Source: Pseudomonadota bacterium (GTDB lineage: Bacteria > Pseudomonadota > Alphaproteobacteria > Sphingomonadales > Sphingomonadaceae). Taken from it: a stretch of 64,000 bases of DNA. The notes under the pieces were generated by a model. That model did not search any database. It saw only the letters and a program-made list of their open reading frames with translations, and was not told the origin of the DNA. The stretch's first letter is position 1; each line of letters opens with the position of its first letter. The position numbers and the translations under genes were made by a program. Positions 50,728 to 60,588 of this stretch are shown one piece after another. The stretch is from positions 1 through 64,000 of the forward strand of contig JAJZQN010000010.1 in assembly GCA_021847605.1 (NCBI GenBank), given 5' to 3'.

Positions 50728-53094
50728 ATGAAGGCTCATCACAGCATTCGTGCGCTTGCTCTGGCTTCCGTTGCTGTCACGGGGGGCGGCATGATCGCAT
50801 CGCCCGCATGGGCGCAGGAAAGCGCGCCGCAGGCCGCCGCCGATGACGATAGCGCCGCGATCGTCGTGACTGCGCGTCGCCGCGAAGAAACTTTGGTCAG
50901 CGTGCCGATCGCGGTCAGCGCCTTTTCCGGCGAAGCGCTGGAAAAGGGCGGGGCGATCGACATTACCGACCTTGCCAACGTGACCCCCAACACCACGCTG
51001 GAAGCATCGCGCGGCACCAACAGCACGCTGACCGCCTTCATCCGTGGCGTGGGGCAGCAGGACCCGGTTTCCGGTTTCGAACAGGGGGTCGGCATCTATC
51101 TGGACGACGTCTATCTGAACCGGCCGCAAGGCGCGCTGCTCGACATTTATGATGTGGAGCGGATCGAGGTGCTGCGCGGGCCGCAGGGGACGCTCTATGG
51201 CCGCAATACAATCGGCGGCGCGGTCAAATATGTGACGAAGATGCTGCCGCAGGATTTCTCGCTCAAGGTTAAGGGCAGCTATGGCAGCTATGATCAGGCC
51301 GATGGCATCATCAGCGCGTCGGCGCCGATCGGCGACTTGGTCCGCGTGGGCGGTGCCTTTGCCCGATTGTCGCGTGGTGGCTTCGGCAAGAATCTGACCA
51401 CCGGGCAGGAAAATTACAACAAAGACATCTGGGCCGGGCGCGCCACATTCGAAATGGGCGGCTATGGCGAGCCGGTGCTGATGCGGATTACCGGCGACTA
51501 TACCAAGGATAACAGCAATCCGCGCGGCGGCCATCGCCTGATCCCCGGACAATTGTCGGGCGCCCCGGTGCTGGACGATGTGTTCGACACGCGCGGCGGG
51601 CTGGTCGATCCCAAACAATATGTGAAATCCTATGGGCTTTCCATGAACATCACGGCGGAACTGTCCGACGCGATCACGCTGCGGTCGATCAGCGCATGGC
51701 GCAAGGATGACAGCGCGTCGCCGATCGATTTCGATGCGCTGCCCGCCGTCGATGTCGATGTGCCGGCCTATTATTTCAACGAGCAGTTGAGCCAGGAATT
51801 CCAGCTGCTGCTGGACGCCGGGCCGTTGAAGGGCATGGTCGGCCTCTATTATCTCGATGCGAGCGCCGACACCCTGTTCGACACCCGCATCTTCACCACG
51901 GTGCCGGGCCTGACGGCGTTCACGCAGGCCAATGTCGATACCGAAACCTATGCGATCTTCGGTGACTTCACTTATGATTTCAGTCCGAAATTCAGCGTGT
52001 CGGCGGGCGGCCGCTATACATGGGATGAGCGGCGCGCCGATATTTTGCGGCAAAATTATCTGGGCGGCGGATCGCCGGTGTTCGGCGGGGCAGGCCTGCC
52101 CTTTGGCGCGCCCAGCACCGATTTTCGCGGTTATGCCAAATATAAGAAATTTACGCCGCGCTTCTCCGTCAGCTACAAGCCGACGCCTGACCATAATCTC
52201 TACGCCAGCTATTCGAAGGGCTTCAAGGGCGGCGGCTTCGACCCGCGCGGGGTCGGCACTAATGCGCCGGACCTGAATGGCGACGGCATCAGGCAGGACA
52301 GCGAAGTCGCCTCCTTCCTCAGCTTCCGCCCTGAACAGGTCGACAGCTATGAGGTCGGATATAAGGGCAATTTCATGGACGGCGCGCTCTATGTGGCGGT
52401 CGCCGGTTTCTATGCCGATTATAAGGATGTGCAGATTCCCGGTTCCGTCGCCTGCACCGTCAATGTCGGCGGCACGCCCACGCCGTCCTTCTGCGGCGTC
52501 GTGTCGAATGCAGGCAAGGCGCGGTTCAAGGGGCTGGAGTTCGAAAGCAACGCCCGCCTTGGCCGCGACATATTCGCGGGCGGCGACCGGCTGAACCTGC
52601 AAACCGCGATCGGTTATATCGATGCGGAATATCGCGAATATATCGCCAATATCGCCAGCGTGCCGACCGACGTCGCGCAGTATCGCCGGGTGCAGAACAC
52701 CCCCAAATGGACGGCCAGCGGTACGCTCAGCTACAACACGCCCATCGGTGACGGCAGCCTGTATGTCGGCAGCACGGTGTCATGGCGGTCGAAAACCTAT
52801 CAGTTCGAAATCCCCAACCCCTATATCGACCAGAAGGGCTATGCCCTATGGGACGCCAGCATCGTCTATACCGCGCCCAGCGATCGATGGAGCATCGGCG
52901 TCCATGGCAAGAACATATTGGACAAGGAATATAAGACGTCGGGCTATACCTTTGTCGCGGCCAATCCGGTGACGGGGGCGATCATCAACAATGCGTCCGG
53001 CTTCCCCACGCCCTCGCTGGGCCGGGAAGGGACGCTGACGGCTTTCTACGGCAATCCCCGGCAGGTGTTCGTGACGGGGACGTTGAAATTTTGA
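50728..53094 (+). CDS. TonB-dependent receptor
   Basis: Signal peptide ...ASPAWAQ; TonB-box-like AAIVVTARRREETLVSVPIAVSAFSGEAL; plug DVERIEVLRGPQGTLYGRNTIGGAVKYVTK; C-terminal PRQVFVTGTLKF. Confidence 0.96.
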   Translation: MKAHHSIRALALASVAVTGGGMIASPAWAQESAPQAAADDDSAAIVVTARRREETLVSVPIAVSAFSGEALEKGGAIDITDLANVTPNTTLEASRGTNSTLTAFIRGVGQQDPVSGFEQGVGIYLDDVYLNRPQGALLDIYDVERIEVLRGPQGTLYGRNTIGGAVKYVTKMLPQDFSLKVKGSYGSYDQADGIISASAPIGDLVRVGGAFARLSRGGFGKNLTTGQENYNKDIWAGRATFEMGGYGEPVLMRITGDYTKDNSNPRGGHRLIPGQLSGAPVLDDVFDTRGGLVDPKQYVKSYGLSMNITAELSDAITLRSISAWRKDDSASPIDFDALPAVDVDVPAYYFNEQLSQEFQLLLDAGPLKGMVGLYYLDASADTLFDTRIFTTVPGLTAFTQANVDTETYAIFGDFTYDFSPKFSVSAGGRYTWDERRADILRQNYLGGGSPVFGGAGLPFGAPSTDFRGYAKYKKFTPRFSVSYKPTPDHNLYASYSKGFKGGGFDPRGVGTNAPDLNGDGIRQDSEVASFLSFRPEQVDSYEVGYKGNFMDGALYVAVAGFYADYKDVQIPGSVACTVNVGGTPTPSFCGVVSNAGKARFKGLEFESNARLGRDIFAGGDRLNLQTAIGYIDAEYREYIANIASVPTDVAQYRRVQNTPKWTASGTLSYNTPIGDGSLYVGSTVSWRSKTYQFEIPNPYIDQKGYALWDASIVYTAPSDRWSIGVHGKNILDKEYKTSGYTFVAANPVTGAIINNASGFPTPSLGREGTLTAFYGNPRQVFVTGTLKF

Positions 53095-53109
53095 TCGTCG
53101 GTTTTAAAT

Positions 53110-53177
53110 CCGTTCGTTTCGAGCGAAGTCGAGAAACATTGTGCTGGACACTTCTCGACTACGCTCGAAGCGAACGG
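53110..53177. repeat. Interspersed palindromic repeat (family A, copy 1)
   Basis: ccgttcgtttcgagcgaagtcgagaa ... ttctcgactacgctcgaagcgaacgg; long near-perfect inverted arms, same left arm as copy 2. Confidence 0.85.
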
Positions 53178-53194
53178 GCGTTTAAGAGGACGGC

Positions 53195-54445
53195 ATGACC
53201 GACCGAACTACCTCCCCCGCATATCGTGGTGTCGTGCTGGCGATGCTGCTGCTGGTCTATACGTTCAACTTTCTCGACCGGCAGATTCTCGGCATCCTGG
53301 CCGGGCCGATCAAGGCGGAGTTGCACCTCACAGATACGCAGCTTGGCGCATTGGGCGGCATCGCCTTTGCGCTGCTTTATTCGACGCTGGCGATTCCGCT
53401 GGCGTTGCTGGCGGACAGGACCAGCCGGACATGGGTGATCACCGTCAGTCTGGCGGTGTGGAGCGGCTTTACCGCGCTGTGCGGGGTAGCGGGCAATTTT
53501 ATGCAGATGTTCCTGTTCCGCATCGGCGTGGGCGTGGGGGAGGCAGGTGGCGTCGCGCCATCCTATGCCGTGATTTCCGACTATTTTCCGCAGCATCAGC
53601 GGGCGCGGGCGCTTTCCATCTATTCGCTGGGCATTCCGCTGGGTTCAGCGGGCGGTGTGTTGCTGGGCGGGTATATCGCACAGACGGTAGAGTGGCGAAC
53701 GGCCTTTATCGCGGTGGGGATCATGGGCCTTATCATCGCGCCGATCTTTCGGCTGGTGGTGCGTGAGCCGAAGCGGCCGGTACTGGCGGGGGACGCGGTG
53801 CCGGTCAGCGCGGTGTTCGGCATATTGGCGGCCAAGCGCAGCTTCTGGATGTTGGCGTTGGGCGCGGCGTGCAGTTCGATGTGCGGCTATGGCGTCGCCT
53901 TCTGGCTGCCCAGTCTGCTGATGCGCAGCTTTGGCCTCGACATATTGGGAGCGGGGCAGTTTCTGGGCGGATTGCTGCTGATCGGTGGGGTGGCGGGCGT
54001 GCTGCTGGGCGGATGGCTGGGCGATCGCATGGGCAATGGCGACCGGGCCTATTATGCCTGGGTGCCGGCGGTCAGCTATGTGATCGGCATGCCCTTGTTC
54101 GTGGTGGGCGTGCTGTCGTCCAGCGTGAGCTTCGCCTTCGCCCTGTTCCTGATCCCGCAGGCGCTGGTCTATGTCTGGCTGGGTCCGGTACTGACCGCAG
54201 TGCAGCATCTGGTGCCGCCGCATATGCGGGCGAGCGCGGCGGCGACGTTTTTGCTGATCAACAATCTGGTGGGGTTGGGCCTTGGCTCATGGAGCGTGGG
54301 GGCGTTGTCCGACGCGCTGACGCCGACCTATGGGGTGGAGGCTTTGCGCTATGCGATCGTTGCGGCGCTGGGCTTTTATTTGCTCGCCGGGCTGTTCATG
54401 GCGCTGGCCGGGAAGGCGCTGCGTAAGGATTGGGTGTCAGCATAG
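53195..54445 (+). CDS. MFS transporter (spinster-like)
   Basis: YTFNFLDRQILGILAGPIKAELHLTDTQLGALGGIAFALLYSTLAIPLALLADRTSRTWVI. Confidence 0.92.
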   Translation: MTDRTTSPAYRGVVLAMLLLVYTFNFLDRQILGILAGPIKAELHLTDTQLGALGGIAFALLYSTLAIPLALLADRTSRTWVITVSLAVWSGFTALCGVAGNFMQMFLFRIGVGVGEAGGVAPSYAVISDYFPQHQRARALSIYSLGIPLGSAGGVLLGGYIAQTVEWRTAFIAVGIMGLIIAPIFRLVVREPKRPVLAGDAVPVSAVFGILAAKRSFWMLALGAACSSMCGYGVAFWLPSLLMRSFGLDILGAGQFLGGLLLIGGVAGVLLGGWLGDRMGNGDRAYYAWVPAVSYVIGMPLFVVGVLSSSVSFAFALFLIPQALVYVWLGPVLTAVQHLVPPHMRASAAATFLLINNLVGLGLGSWSVGALSDALTPTYGVEALRYAIVAALGFYLLAGLFMALAGKALRKDWVSA

Positions 54446-54455
54446 CGACTAACAT

Positions 54456-54525
54456 CCGTTCGTTTCGAGCGAAGTCGAGAAACGGCCAGCGCGGCGCTTC
54501 ACGCTTCTCGACACGCTCGAAGCGA
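54456..54525. repeat. Interspersed palindromic repeat (family A, copy 2)
   Basis: ccgttcgtttcgagcgaagtcgaga ... ttctcgacacgctcgaagcga; same orientation as copy 1. Confidence 0.85.
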
Positions 54526-54530
54526 TACTT

Positions 54531-56108
54531 CTACCGTTCCTTGGTGGCGCTGAACTTCACCTTGGGGTGGCGTTCCTGCTGGTAGCCGATGTCCCAGGCG
54601 CTCTTGGCCATGAAGACCAGATTGCCGTCGCGGTCCTTGGCCATGTTGGCGCCATTATAGGAGACGAGATCCTTGATCGCGGCATCGTCGCCGCTGATCC
54701 AGCGAGCGGTGTCGAACGGCGACTGTTCCAGCCCGGCGGCGACCTTATATTCCGCATCGAGGCGTGAGATCAGCACTTCAAGCTGAAGCTGTCCCACGAC
54801 GCCGACAATCCAGTTGCTGCCGATTTCGGGGTAGAAGACCTGAATGACGCCTTCTTCGGACAGGTCGTCCAGCGCCTTGCGAAGCTGTTTGGTCTTGGTC
54901 GGGTCTTTCAATTGCACGCGGCGCAATATTTCCGGCGCAAAATTGGGCAGGCCGGTGAAGCGCAGCCCGGGCTTTTCGCTGAGCGTGTCGCCCACGCGCA
55001 GCGCGCCATGATTGGGGATGCCGATGATGTCGCCGGGGAAAGCCTCGTCCGCCAGTTCGCGATCCTGCGCAAAGAAGAGGATGGGCGAATGGACGGCCAG
55101 CGCCTTGCCCGATCCACTGGGCGTCAGCTTCATGCCGCGTTTGAACTTGCCGGAGACAAGCCGCATGAAGGCGATGCGGTCACGGTGCATCGGGTCCATA
55201 TTCGCCTGAACCTTGAAGATGAAGCCGGTGACTTCGCTCTGGTCGGGTTCGACGGCGGCCGGTTCGGCCGGTTGTGGGCGGGGCGAGGGGGCGTGGGCGG
55301 ACAGGGCGTCGATCAGTTCGGTGACGCCGAACAATTTGAGCGCCGATCCGAAATAGACCGGGGTGAGATCGCCGGCGCGGTAGCGGTCATGGTCGAATTC
55401 GGCATAGCCGCCCTGCGCCAGTTCCGCCTCTTCACGCAGTTTTTCGAGCGCGCGAGCCGACAGATGATCGGCCAGCTTGGGATCGTCGAGGCCGTCGAAC
55501 TGGTGACGGGTGCCGTCAAATTCCTTGGACGGGCCGACCGGCTGCATCAGGCGGTTGGTGGCGAAGTCGTAAATGCCCTCAAACTCGCCGCCCATGCCGG
55601 CGGGCCAGCTCATGGGGCAGACATCGAGTTGCAACTGGTCGGCGACTTCATCGAGCAGGCCGAAGACTTCGCGCCCTTCGCGATCCACCTTGTTGACGAA
55701 GGTGATGATGGGCAGGTTGCGCAGACGGCACACCTCGAACAGTTTGCGCGTCTGCGGCTCGATACCCTTGGCCGCGTCTATTACCATGACGGCGCTGTCG
55801 ACGGCGGTCAGCGTGCGATAGGTGTCCTCGCTGAAATCCTCGTGGCCCGGCGTGTCGAGCAGGTTGAAGGTGATCGTCTCGCCATCGCGGGTCCGCTCGA
55901 ACGTCATGACCGACGAGGTGACGGAAATGCCGCGCTGTTGCTCAATCTTCATCCAGTCGGACCGGGCGCGGCGATTGGCACCGCGCGCCTTCACCTCACC
56001 GGCGAGGTGGATGGCGCCGCCTTCCAGCAGCAGCTTTTCGGTCAGCGTGGTCTTACCGGCGTCCGGGTGGGAAATGATCGCGAAGGTGCGGCGGGATGGA
56101 ATGGTCAT
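54531..56108 (-). CDS. prfC: Peptide chain release factor 3
   Basis: RRTFAIISHPDAGKTTLTEKLLLEGGAIHLAGEVKARGANRRARSDWMKIEQQRGISVTSSVM. Confidence 0.97.
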   Translation of the reverse strand: MTIPSRRTFAIISHPDAGKTTLTEKLLLEGGAIHLAGEVKARGANRRARSDWMKIEQQRGISVTSSVMTFERTRDGETITFNLLDTPGHEDFSEDTYRTLTAVDSAVMVIDAAKGIEPQTRKLFEVCRLRNLPIITFVNKVDREGREVFGLLDEVADQLQLDVCPMSWPAGMGGEFEGIYDFATNRLMQPVGPSKEFDGTRHQFDGLDDPKLADHLSARALEKLREEAELAQGGYAEFDHDRYRAGDLTPVYFGSALKLFGVTELIDALSAHAPSPRPQPAEPAAVEPDQSEVTGFIFKVQANMDPMHRDRIAFMRLVSGKFKRGMKLTPSGSGKALAVHSPILFFAQDRELADEAFPGDIIGIPNHGALRVGDTLSEKPGLRFTGLPNFAPEILRRVQLKDPTKTKQLRKALDDLSEEGVIQVFYPEIGSNWIVGVVGQLQLEVLISRLDAEYKVAAGLEQSPFDTARWISGDDAAIKDLVSYNGANMAKDRDGNLVFMAKSAWDIGYQQERHPKVKFSATKER

Positions 56109-56127
56109 CTAATCAGTCATTCTAAAT

Positions 56128-56217
56128 CGTCATCCCCGCGCAGGCGGGGATCCATCTCCTGACCATGCGTCAAGAGGTGGGGTTGGGAAATGGATTCCCG
56201 CCTACGCGGGAATGACG
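56128..56217. repeat. Interspersed palindromic repeat (family B)
   Basis: cgtcatccccgcgcaggcggggatcca ... tggattcccgcctacgcgggaatgacg; 27-bp arms with 3 mismatches. Confidence 0.85.
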
Positions 56218-56231
56218 AAAAAAAATAGGGG

Positions 56232-57113
56232 TCAGTCGATCAGCGTCACGTCCATGCGGAAGCTGCGCGCGTCGCCGGGCAGCAGGGTCATGATGCCCTG
56301 CTTGGCCCAGACATCGCCGTCGAACCCGACCAGATCGGCCATGCCCGCCCAGGGTTCAACGCACAGATAATGGGCGCCGGGCTTTTGCCAAAGGCCCAGC
56401 CATGGCGTGTCGGGGAAATCGATCCGCAGGCGCGGCCGGCCCGGTACGCCCCATGTCAGCGACCGGCTTTTGAGATCGTCCCAGATCAGCGCGTCCCCTT
56501 CGAACATGGCATGGGTCGGCGTCAGTGTGTCGCCCTCGACCGGCGAGGGGAAGGTTTCGCGGGCGATGAGGCCGGGTTCGTCGCCCACTTTGCGGATGGG
56601 GGCAGGCTCGGGCTTTTCGAAGATCACGCGATGATCCTCGATGCCGCCGCCATAGGGCAAAGGCCAGGCGAAGGCGGGGTGATAGCCGAAGGAGAAGGGC
56701 ATGGGCGCCTCCCCCCGGTTGGTGACGGTGGCAGTCATGCGCAGGGTGGCGCCTTCGATCGCGAACGCCATGTCGAGGCGGAAGTTGAAGGGATAGGCGG
56801 CGCGGCTTTCCTCATCGGCCTCCAGTCGCAGCAGCAGGCTGACGTCGCTCTGCTCCACCGGCGCGAAGGGTTTGCGCCGAGCAAAGCCATGCTGCGCCAT
56901 CGGATAATCCCGTCCGTCGAGCCGATAGATGTCGCCGCGCGACCGACCGACAAAGGGGAAGAGCAGGGGGGCGTGGCCGGTCCACCATTGCGGGTCGGCG
57001 TCGGTCATGAGCTGCCGTCCCTGCGCATCGGTCAGCGACCAGAGTTCCGCGCCTAGCGGATCGATGCTGGCGGACAAGGCGGGTGAGGCGATGGAAAGAT
57101 GCGCGTCGGACAT
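56232..57113 (-). CDS. Aldose 1-epimerase family protein
   Basis: LGAELWSLTDAQGRQLMTDADPQWWTGHAPLLFPFVGRSRGDIYRLDGRDYPMAQHGFARRKPF. Confidence 0.9.
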   Translation of the reverse strand: MSDAHLSIASPALSASIDPLGAELWSLTDAQGRQLMTDADPQWWTGHAPLLFPFVGRSRGDIYRLDGRDYPMAQHGFARRKPFAPVEQSDVSLLLRLEADEESRAAYPFNFRLDMAFAIEGATLRMTATVTNRGEAPMPFSFGYHPAFAWPLPYGGGIEDHRVIFEKPEPAPIRKVGDEPGLIARETFPSPVEGDTLTPTHAMFEGDALIWDDLKSRSLTWGVPGRPRLRIDFPDTPWLGLWQKPGAHYLCVEPWAGMADLVGFDGDVWAKQGIMTLLPGDARSFRMDVTLID

Positions 57114-57243
57114 GGGAAGGATCGGCCTCCGGCTGGACAGGGACGTCCGGCTTAGCCTGCCCGGTCGGCGCTGTCTTCCCTCCCAATCGTTTCGGAAGGG
57201 AACCGAAGGCTGTGCCGCAGGTTTTCTGCGCGGGAGACACATC

Positions 57244-57750
57244 ATGAAATCGATCACCACCACCCTTGTCCTTGCGCTGATGCTGCCCGGTGCGGCGATG
57301 GCGCAGCAATCTTCGCAGCAGGAAGAGCAAAAGCCGAAAAACGGCACCTTCGATCAGGCCGGGAAAATCGCGACTCAGCCGGCGCGGGACGTCGGCATCG
57401 ACAAGGAAGAGATACCCCCCGTGCTGACCAAGGCGGTCGAAAATCCCTATGCCGCGCCGCCGTCGCGCACATGCAAGGGACTGAAAGCCTCGCTTGGTGA
57501 ATTGAACGCCGTGCTGGGCGACGATTTCACCGTGGGTAAGGAAGCGAACGAGAATCGCACCGGCAAGATTGCCTCTGCGGTGGGCAAGACGGTGGTCAAT
57601 TCGCTGATCCCGTTCCGGGGGCTGGTGCGCGAGATCAGCGGCGCAGCCCCGGCCGAGCGGCGCTTGCAGACGGCGGTGACGGCGGGGATCGCCCGGCGTG
57701 GCTATCTGCGCGGATTAGCGGCGGCCAAGGGATGCAAGGTTACTGGTTAA
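57244..57750 (+). CDS. Exported hypothetical protein
   Basis: Signal peptide MKSITTTLVLALMLPGAAMAQQ. Confidence 0.7.
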   Translation: MKSITTTLVLALMLPGAAMAQQSSQQEEQKPKNGTFDQAGKIATQPARDVGIDKEEIPPVLTKAVENPYAAPPSRTCKGLKASLGELNAVLGDDFTVGKEANENRTGKIASAVGKTVVNSLIPFRGLVREISGAAPAERRLQTAVTAGIARRGYLRGLAAAKGCKVTG

Positions 57751-57791
57751 ATCCCGCTTTCGTCCATGGCATTTGGCCCTATATGGCGGGC

Positions 57792-58217
57792 ATGACCGAC
57801 ATGCCCGCCCCGATGCCTGCTCTGGCCGACCTTCAGGAAGAATATGAATTTCTGGATGCGGATGACCGCTATCGCCTGTTGATCGATCTGGGGCGTGGGC
57901 TGGAGGACATGCCCGATCCGCTCAAGACCGACACCACGCTGGTGCGCGGCTGTTCGGCGGCGGTGTGGGTCTATCCTACCGTGCTGGATGACGGGCGGCT
58001 GCATTTTCTGGCCGACAGCAATGCCGCGATCACCAAGGGGATCATCGCCCTCGTCCTGCTGACGGTGCAGGACAAGGCGCCCGGCGAGATCGTGGCGGCC
58101 GACATTGAAGGGGCGCTGGCGCCCTTCGACCTCAAGAATCAACTCAGTTCCAACCGGACGCAGGGCATTCCCAACATGATCGCGCTCATCCGCGAGACGG
58201 CTGCTCGCTACGCCTGA
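57792..58217 (+). CDS. sufE: SufE family protein
   Basis: LADLQEEYEFLDADDRYRLLIDLGRGLEDMPDPLKTDTTLVRGCSAAVWV...NQLSSNRTQGIPNMIALIR. Confidence 0.94.
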   Translation: MTDMPAPMPALADLQEEYEFLDADDRYRLLIDLGRGLEDMPDPLKTDTTLVRGCSAAVWVYPTVLDDGRLHFLADSNAAITKGIIALVLLTVQDKAPGEIVAADIEGALAPFDLKNQLSSNRTQGIPNMIALIRETAARYA

Positions 58218-58276
58218 CGAAACCCGAAAGCGGCCTCGACCGTTATCCTTCCGTAATCAGAGGAAGGAGAAGCGCG

Positions 58277-58771
58277 ATGCGCGCCATATGGATCATAGCG
58301 GGGCTGGCCATGACCGCCGCCTGTTCGGAAAAACCGGCTGAGCCGACCCAGCGCGAGCAGATCGGCCATGTCTGGAAATATGAGACGGCCGAAAATTCGA
58401 CCGCCAAGGTCGCCTATATCGGCAGCGCCAACAGCGTGCAGACGATGACCGCGCCTGATACTTTTTCGGTGCTGCTGGTCCAGCCGCTGAAAGAAGGCGG
58501 CGCCGATGTGACGGTGAAGCTGGTGGGTGCGCCCTTTACCTGTGACCTGTCCGACTGTCGCGTCACCGCCACGACCGACGATGGCAAGGCCCATGAGTGG
58601 AAGGGACGCATGGCGACCAATGATGATGGTATCGCCATATTGCCGTCACAGGATGCCTATGACGTGATCCGCAAGGCGAAGAGCGTCAAGGTCGATCTGG
58701 TGGTGGACGGCAAGGAGAAGACCGCGCCGTTCCAGTTCGATGTCGCGGGACTGGATCTGAAGAAAAGCTGA
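58277..58771 (+). CDS. Putative lipoprotein, hypothetical
   Basis: MRAIWIIAGLAMTAACSEKPAEP: lipobox. Confidence 0.7.
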   Translation: MRAIWIIAGLAMTAACSEKPAEPTQREQIGHVWKYETAENSTAKVAYIGSANSVQTMTAPDTFSVLLVQPLKEGGADVTVKLVGAPFTCDLSDCRVTATTDDGKAHEWKGRMATNDDGIAILPSQDAYDVIRKAKSVKVDLVVDGKEKTAPFQFDVAGLDLKKS

Positions 58772-58814
58772 TGAGAATGCGGCGGGGACGCACAATCCCC
58801 GCCGTACTTCGCCC

Positions 58815-60515
58815 TTATTCCTGCAACGATACGCCGGGGCTGCGCGGGTCGGCGGCGCCCACCCAATGACCGTCGGCCATGCGTTCGGCGGCGTTGGCTT
58901 TCAGCCCCATGCGGCCGATGCTGACGCGGTGGCCCAGTTTTTCGAGTGGCGCCTTCATCGCTTCGAGCGAGGTGCCCTGTTCCAGTACGATTCCGTCGCC
59001 ATTGAAGAAGATCAGGCCGTGGGCGATGGAATCCTGCGCCGACAGACCCCAGTCGAGATGGGCGATCAGCGCCTTGGCCACCTGCATGGTGATGGTGCGT
59101 CCACCGGCTGCGCCGACGGTGAAGATCGGCATGCCCTTTTCGTCATAGACGATGGTGGGCGACATGGACGAAAGCGGGCGCTTGCCCGGCTCCACCCGAT
59201 TGGCGACCGGCGCGCCGTTCTTTTCGGGGGTGAAACTGAAATCGGTCAGTTCATTGTTCAGGATGACGCCGTTCGCCACCAGCTGGCTGCCGAAGAAACT
59301 TTCGATCGTGGAGGTCCAGGCGGCGATGTCGCCATTCTTGTCCACCGCGACGAAATGGCTGGTGCCGCTTTCGGGCTGGGGCAGCGACGCGGTACGGGGC
59401 TGAGCGCCGGGCGGGGTGCCGGGCTTGTAGGCGTTGAGCGCCTTGTTCAGGCGAATGAGCGAGGAGCGTTGCTTGAGATAGGCGGGGTCGATCATGCCGC
59501 TGATCGGATTGGCGACAAAATCGGGGTCGCCCAGCCATGTGTCGCGATCGGCATAGGCAAGCTGCATCGCCTCCCCGATGACGTGCCAGGACCGGGCGTC
59601 ATCCTTGCCCCAAGTGGCGAGCGGGAAGCGCTCCACCATGCCCAAAATCTCCAGCACGGTGACGCCGCCGGCCGATACCGGCCCCATGCCGCAGATGGTA
59701 TAAACGCGATATTTGCCGCAGACCGGCTTGCGCGGCTTTGCCTTATAGGCGGCGAGGTCGGCTTCGGTCATCGGCACCGGGTTCTTCGGTGCTTCCGTCA
59801 CAGTCTTGGAAATGATGCGCGCCTGTTCGCCGGTGTAGAAGGCGTCCGGCCCTTCCGCTGCGATCCTTTTGAACAGGGCGGCAAGCGGCGGGTTTTTGAG
59901 CATCGTACCCATCGGTGCGGGCTTGCCGTCGATCCAGAAATATTTCTGGATTTCGGGGAAGTCGGCCCAGATCGGGGCGACTGCCTTCATCGCGGTGTCG
60001 AGCCGCTGGCGCACCTCGAACCCGTCTTCCGCCGCGTGGATCGCAGGCTGGAACAGGGTGGCCCAGGGGAGCTTGCCCCATTTCTTATGCGCGTCCCATG
60101 CCAGCCGCAGATTGCCCGGCACGCCGACCGAATAGCCACCTGGCCATGCGTCGCGGAAGGTGAGCGGCTTGCCATCCGGTCCCATGAAGCGATCCGGCCG
60201 GGCGGCCGATGGCGCTTCCTCGCGGCCGTCGATGGATTCCAGCACGCCGGTCGTGCCGTCATGATGCATCAGGAAGCCTCCGCCGCCGATGCCGCTATTA
60301 TGCGGCTCCACGACGTTGAGCGTCAGCATCATGGCGATGGCGGCGTCGGTGGCGCTGCCGCCCTGACGCAATATATCCTGCCCGGCCTGTGCCGCTCGCG
60401 GATCGGCGGCGGACACGATCGCATTGGTGGCGATCGGTTCGCGCGCGTAGGTGGCGGCGGGGATGAGGGACAGGAGGGCGAGGGGGGCCAACAGGCCGGC
60501 AAGGCGCGATGTCAT
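58815..60515 (-). CDS. ggt: Gamma-glutamyltransferase
   Basis: NAIVSAADPRAAQAGQDILRQGGSATDAAIAMMLTLNVVEPHNSGIGGGGFLMHHDG...GTSHFVAVDKNGDIAAWTSTIESFFGSQLV. Confidence 0.96.
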   Translation of the reverse strand: MTSRLAGLLAPLALLSLIPAATYAREPIATNAIVSAADPRAAQAGQDILRQGGSATDAAIAMMLTLNVVEPHNSGIGGGGFLMHHDGTTGVLESIDGREEAPSAARPDRFMGPDGKPLTFRDAWPGGYSVGVPGNLRLAWDAHKKWGKLPWATLFQPAIHAAEDGFEVRQRLDTAMKAVAPIWADFPEIQKYFWIDGKPAPMGTMLKNPPLAALFKRIAAEGPDAFYTGEQARIISKTVTEAPKNPVPMTEADLAAYKAKPRKPVCGKYRVYTICGMGPVSAGGVTVLEILGMVERFPLATWGKDDARSWHVIGEAMQLAYADRDTWLGDPDFVANPISGMIDPAYLKQRSSLIRLNKALNAYKPGTPPGAQPRTASLPQPESGTSHFVAVDKNGDIAAWTSTIESFFGSQLVANGVILNNELTDFSFTPEKNGAPVANRVEPGKRPLSSMSPTIVYDEKGMPIFTVGAAGGRTITMQVAKALIAHLDWGLSAQDSIAHGLIFFNGDGIVLEQGTSLEAMKAPLEKLGHRVSIGRMGLKANAAERMADGHWVGAADPRSPGVSLQE

Positions 60516-60588
60516 GGCCGCACCCTATCGCCCCGACAGGCCTTCGCAACCCCCTGCAATAGCCTGTGGTTATGAACGCACGCCGCGA

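Noticed and set aside
50659-52602. 647-aa minus-strand ORF opposite the TonB-dependent receptor
   Set aside because: Antisense artefact; receptor plug and barrel motifs are clear on +.
58866-60575. 569-aa plus-strand ORF opposite ggt
   Set aside because: Antisense artefact of high-GC third positions.
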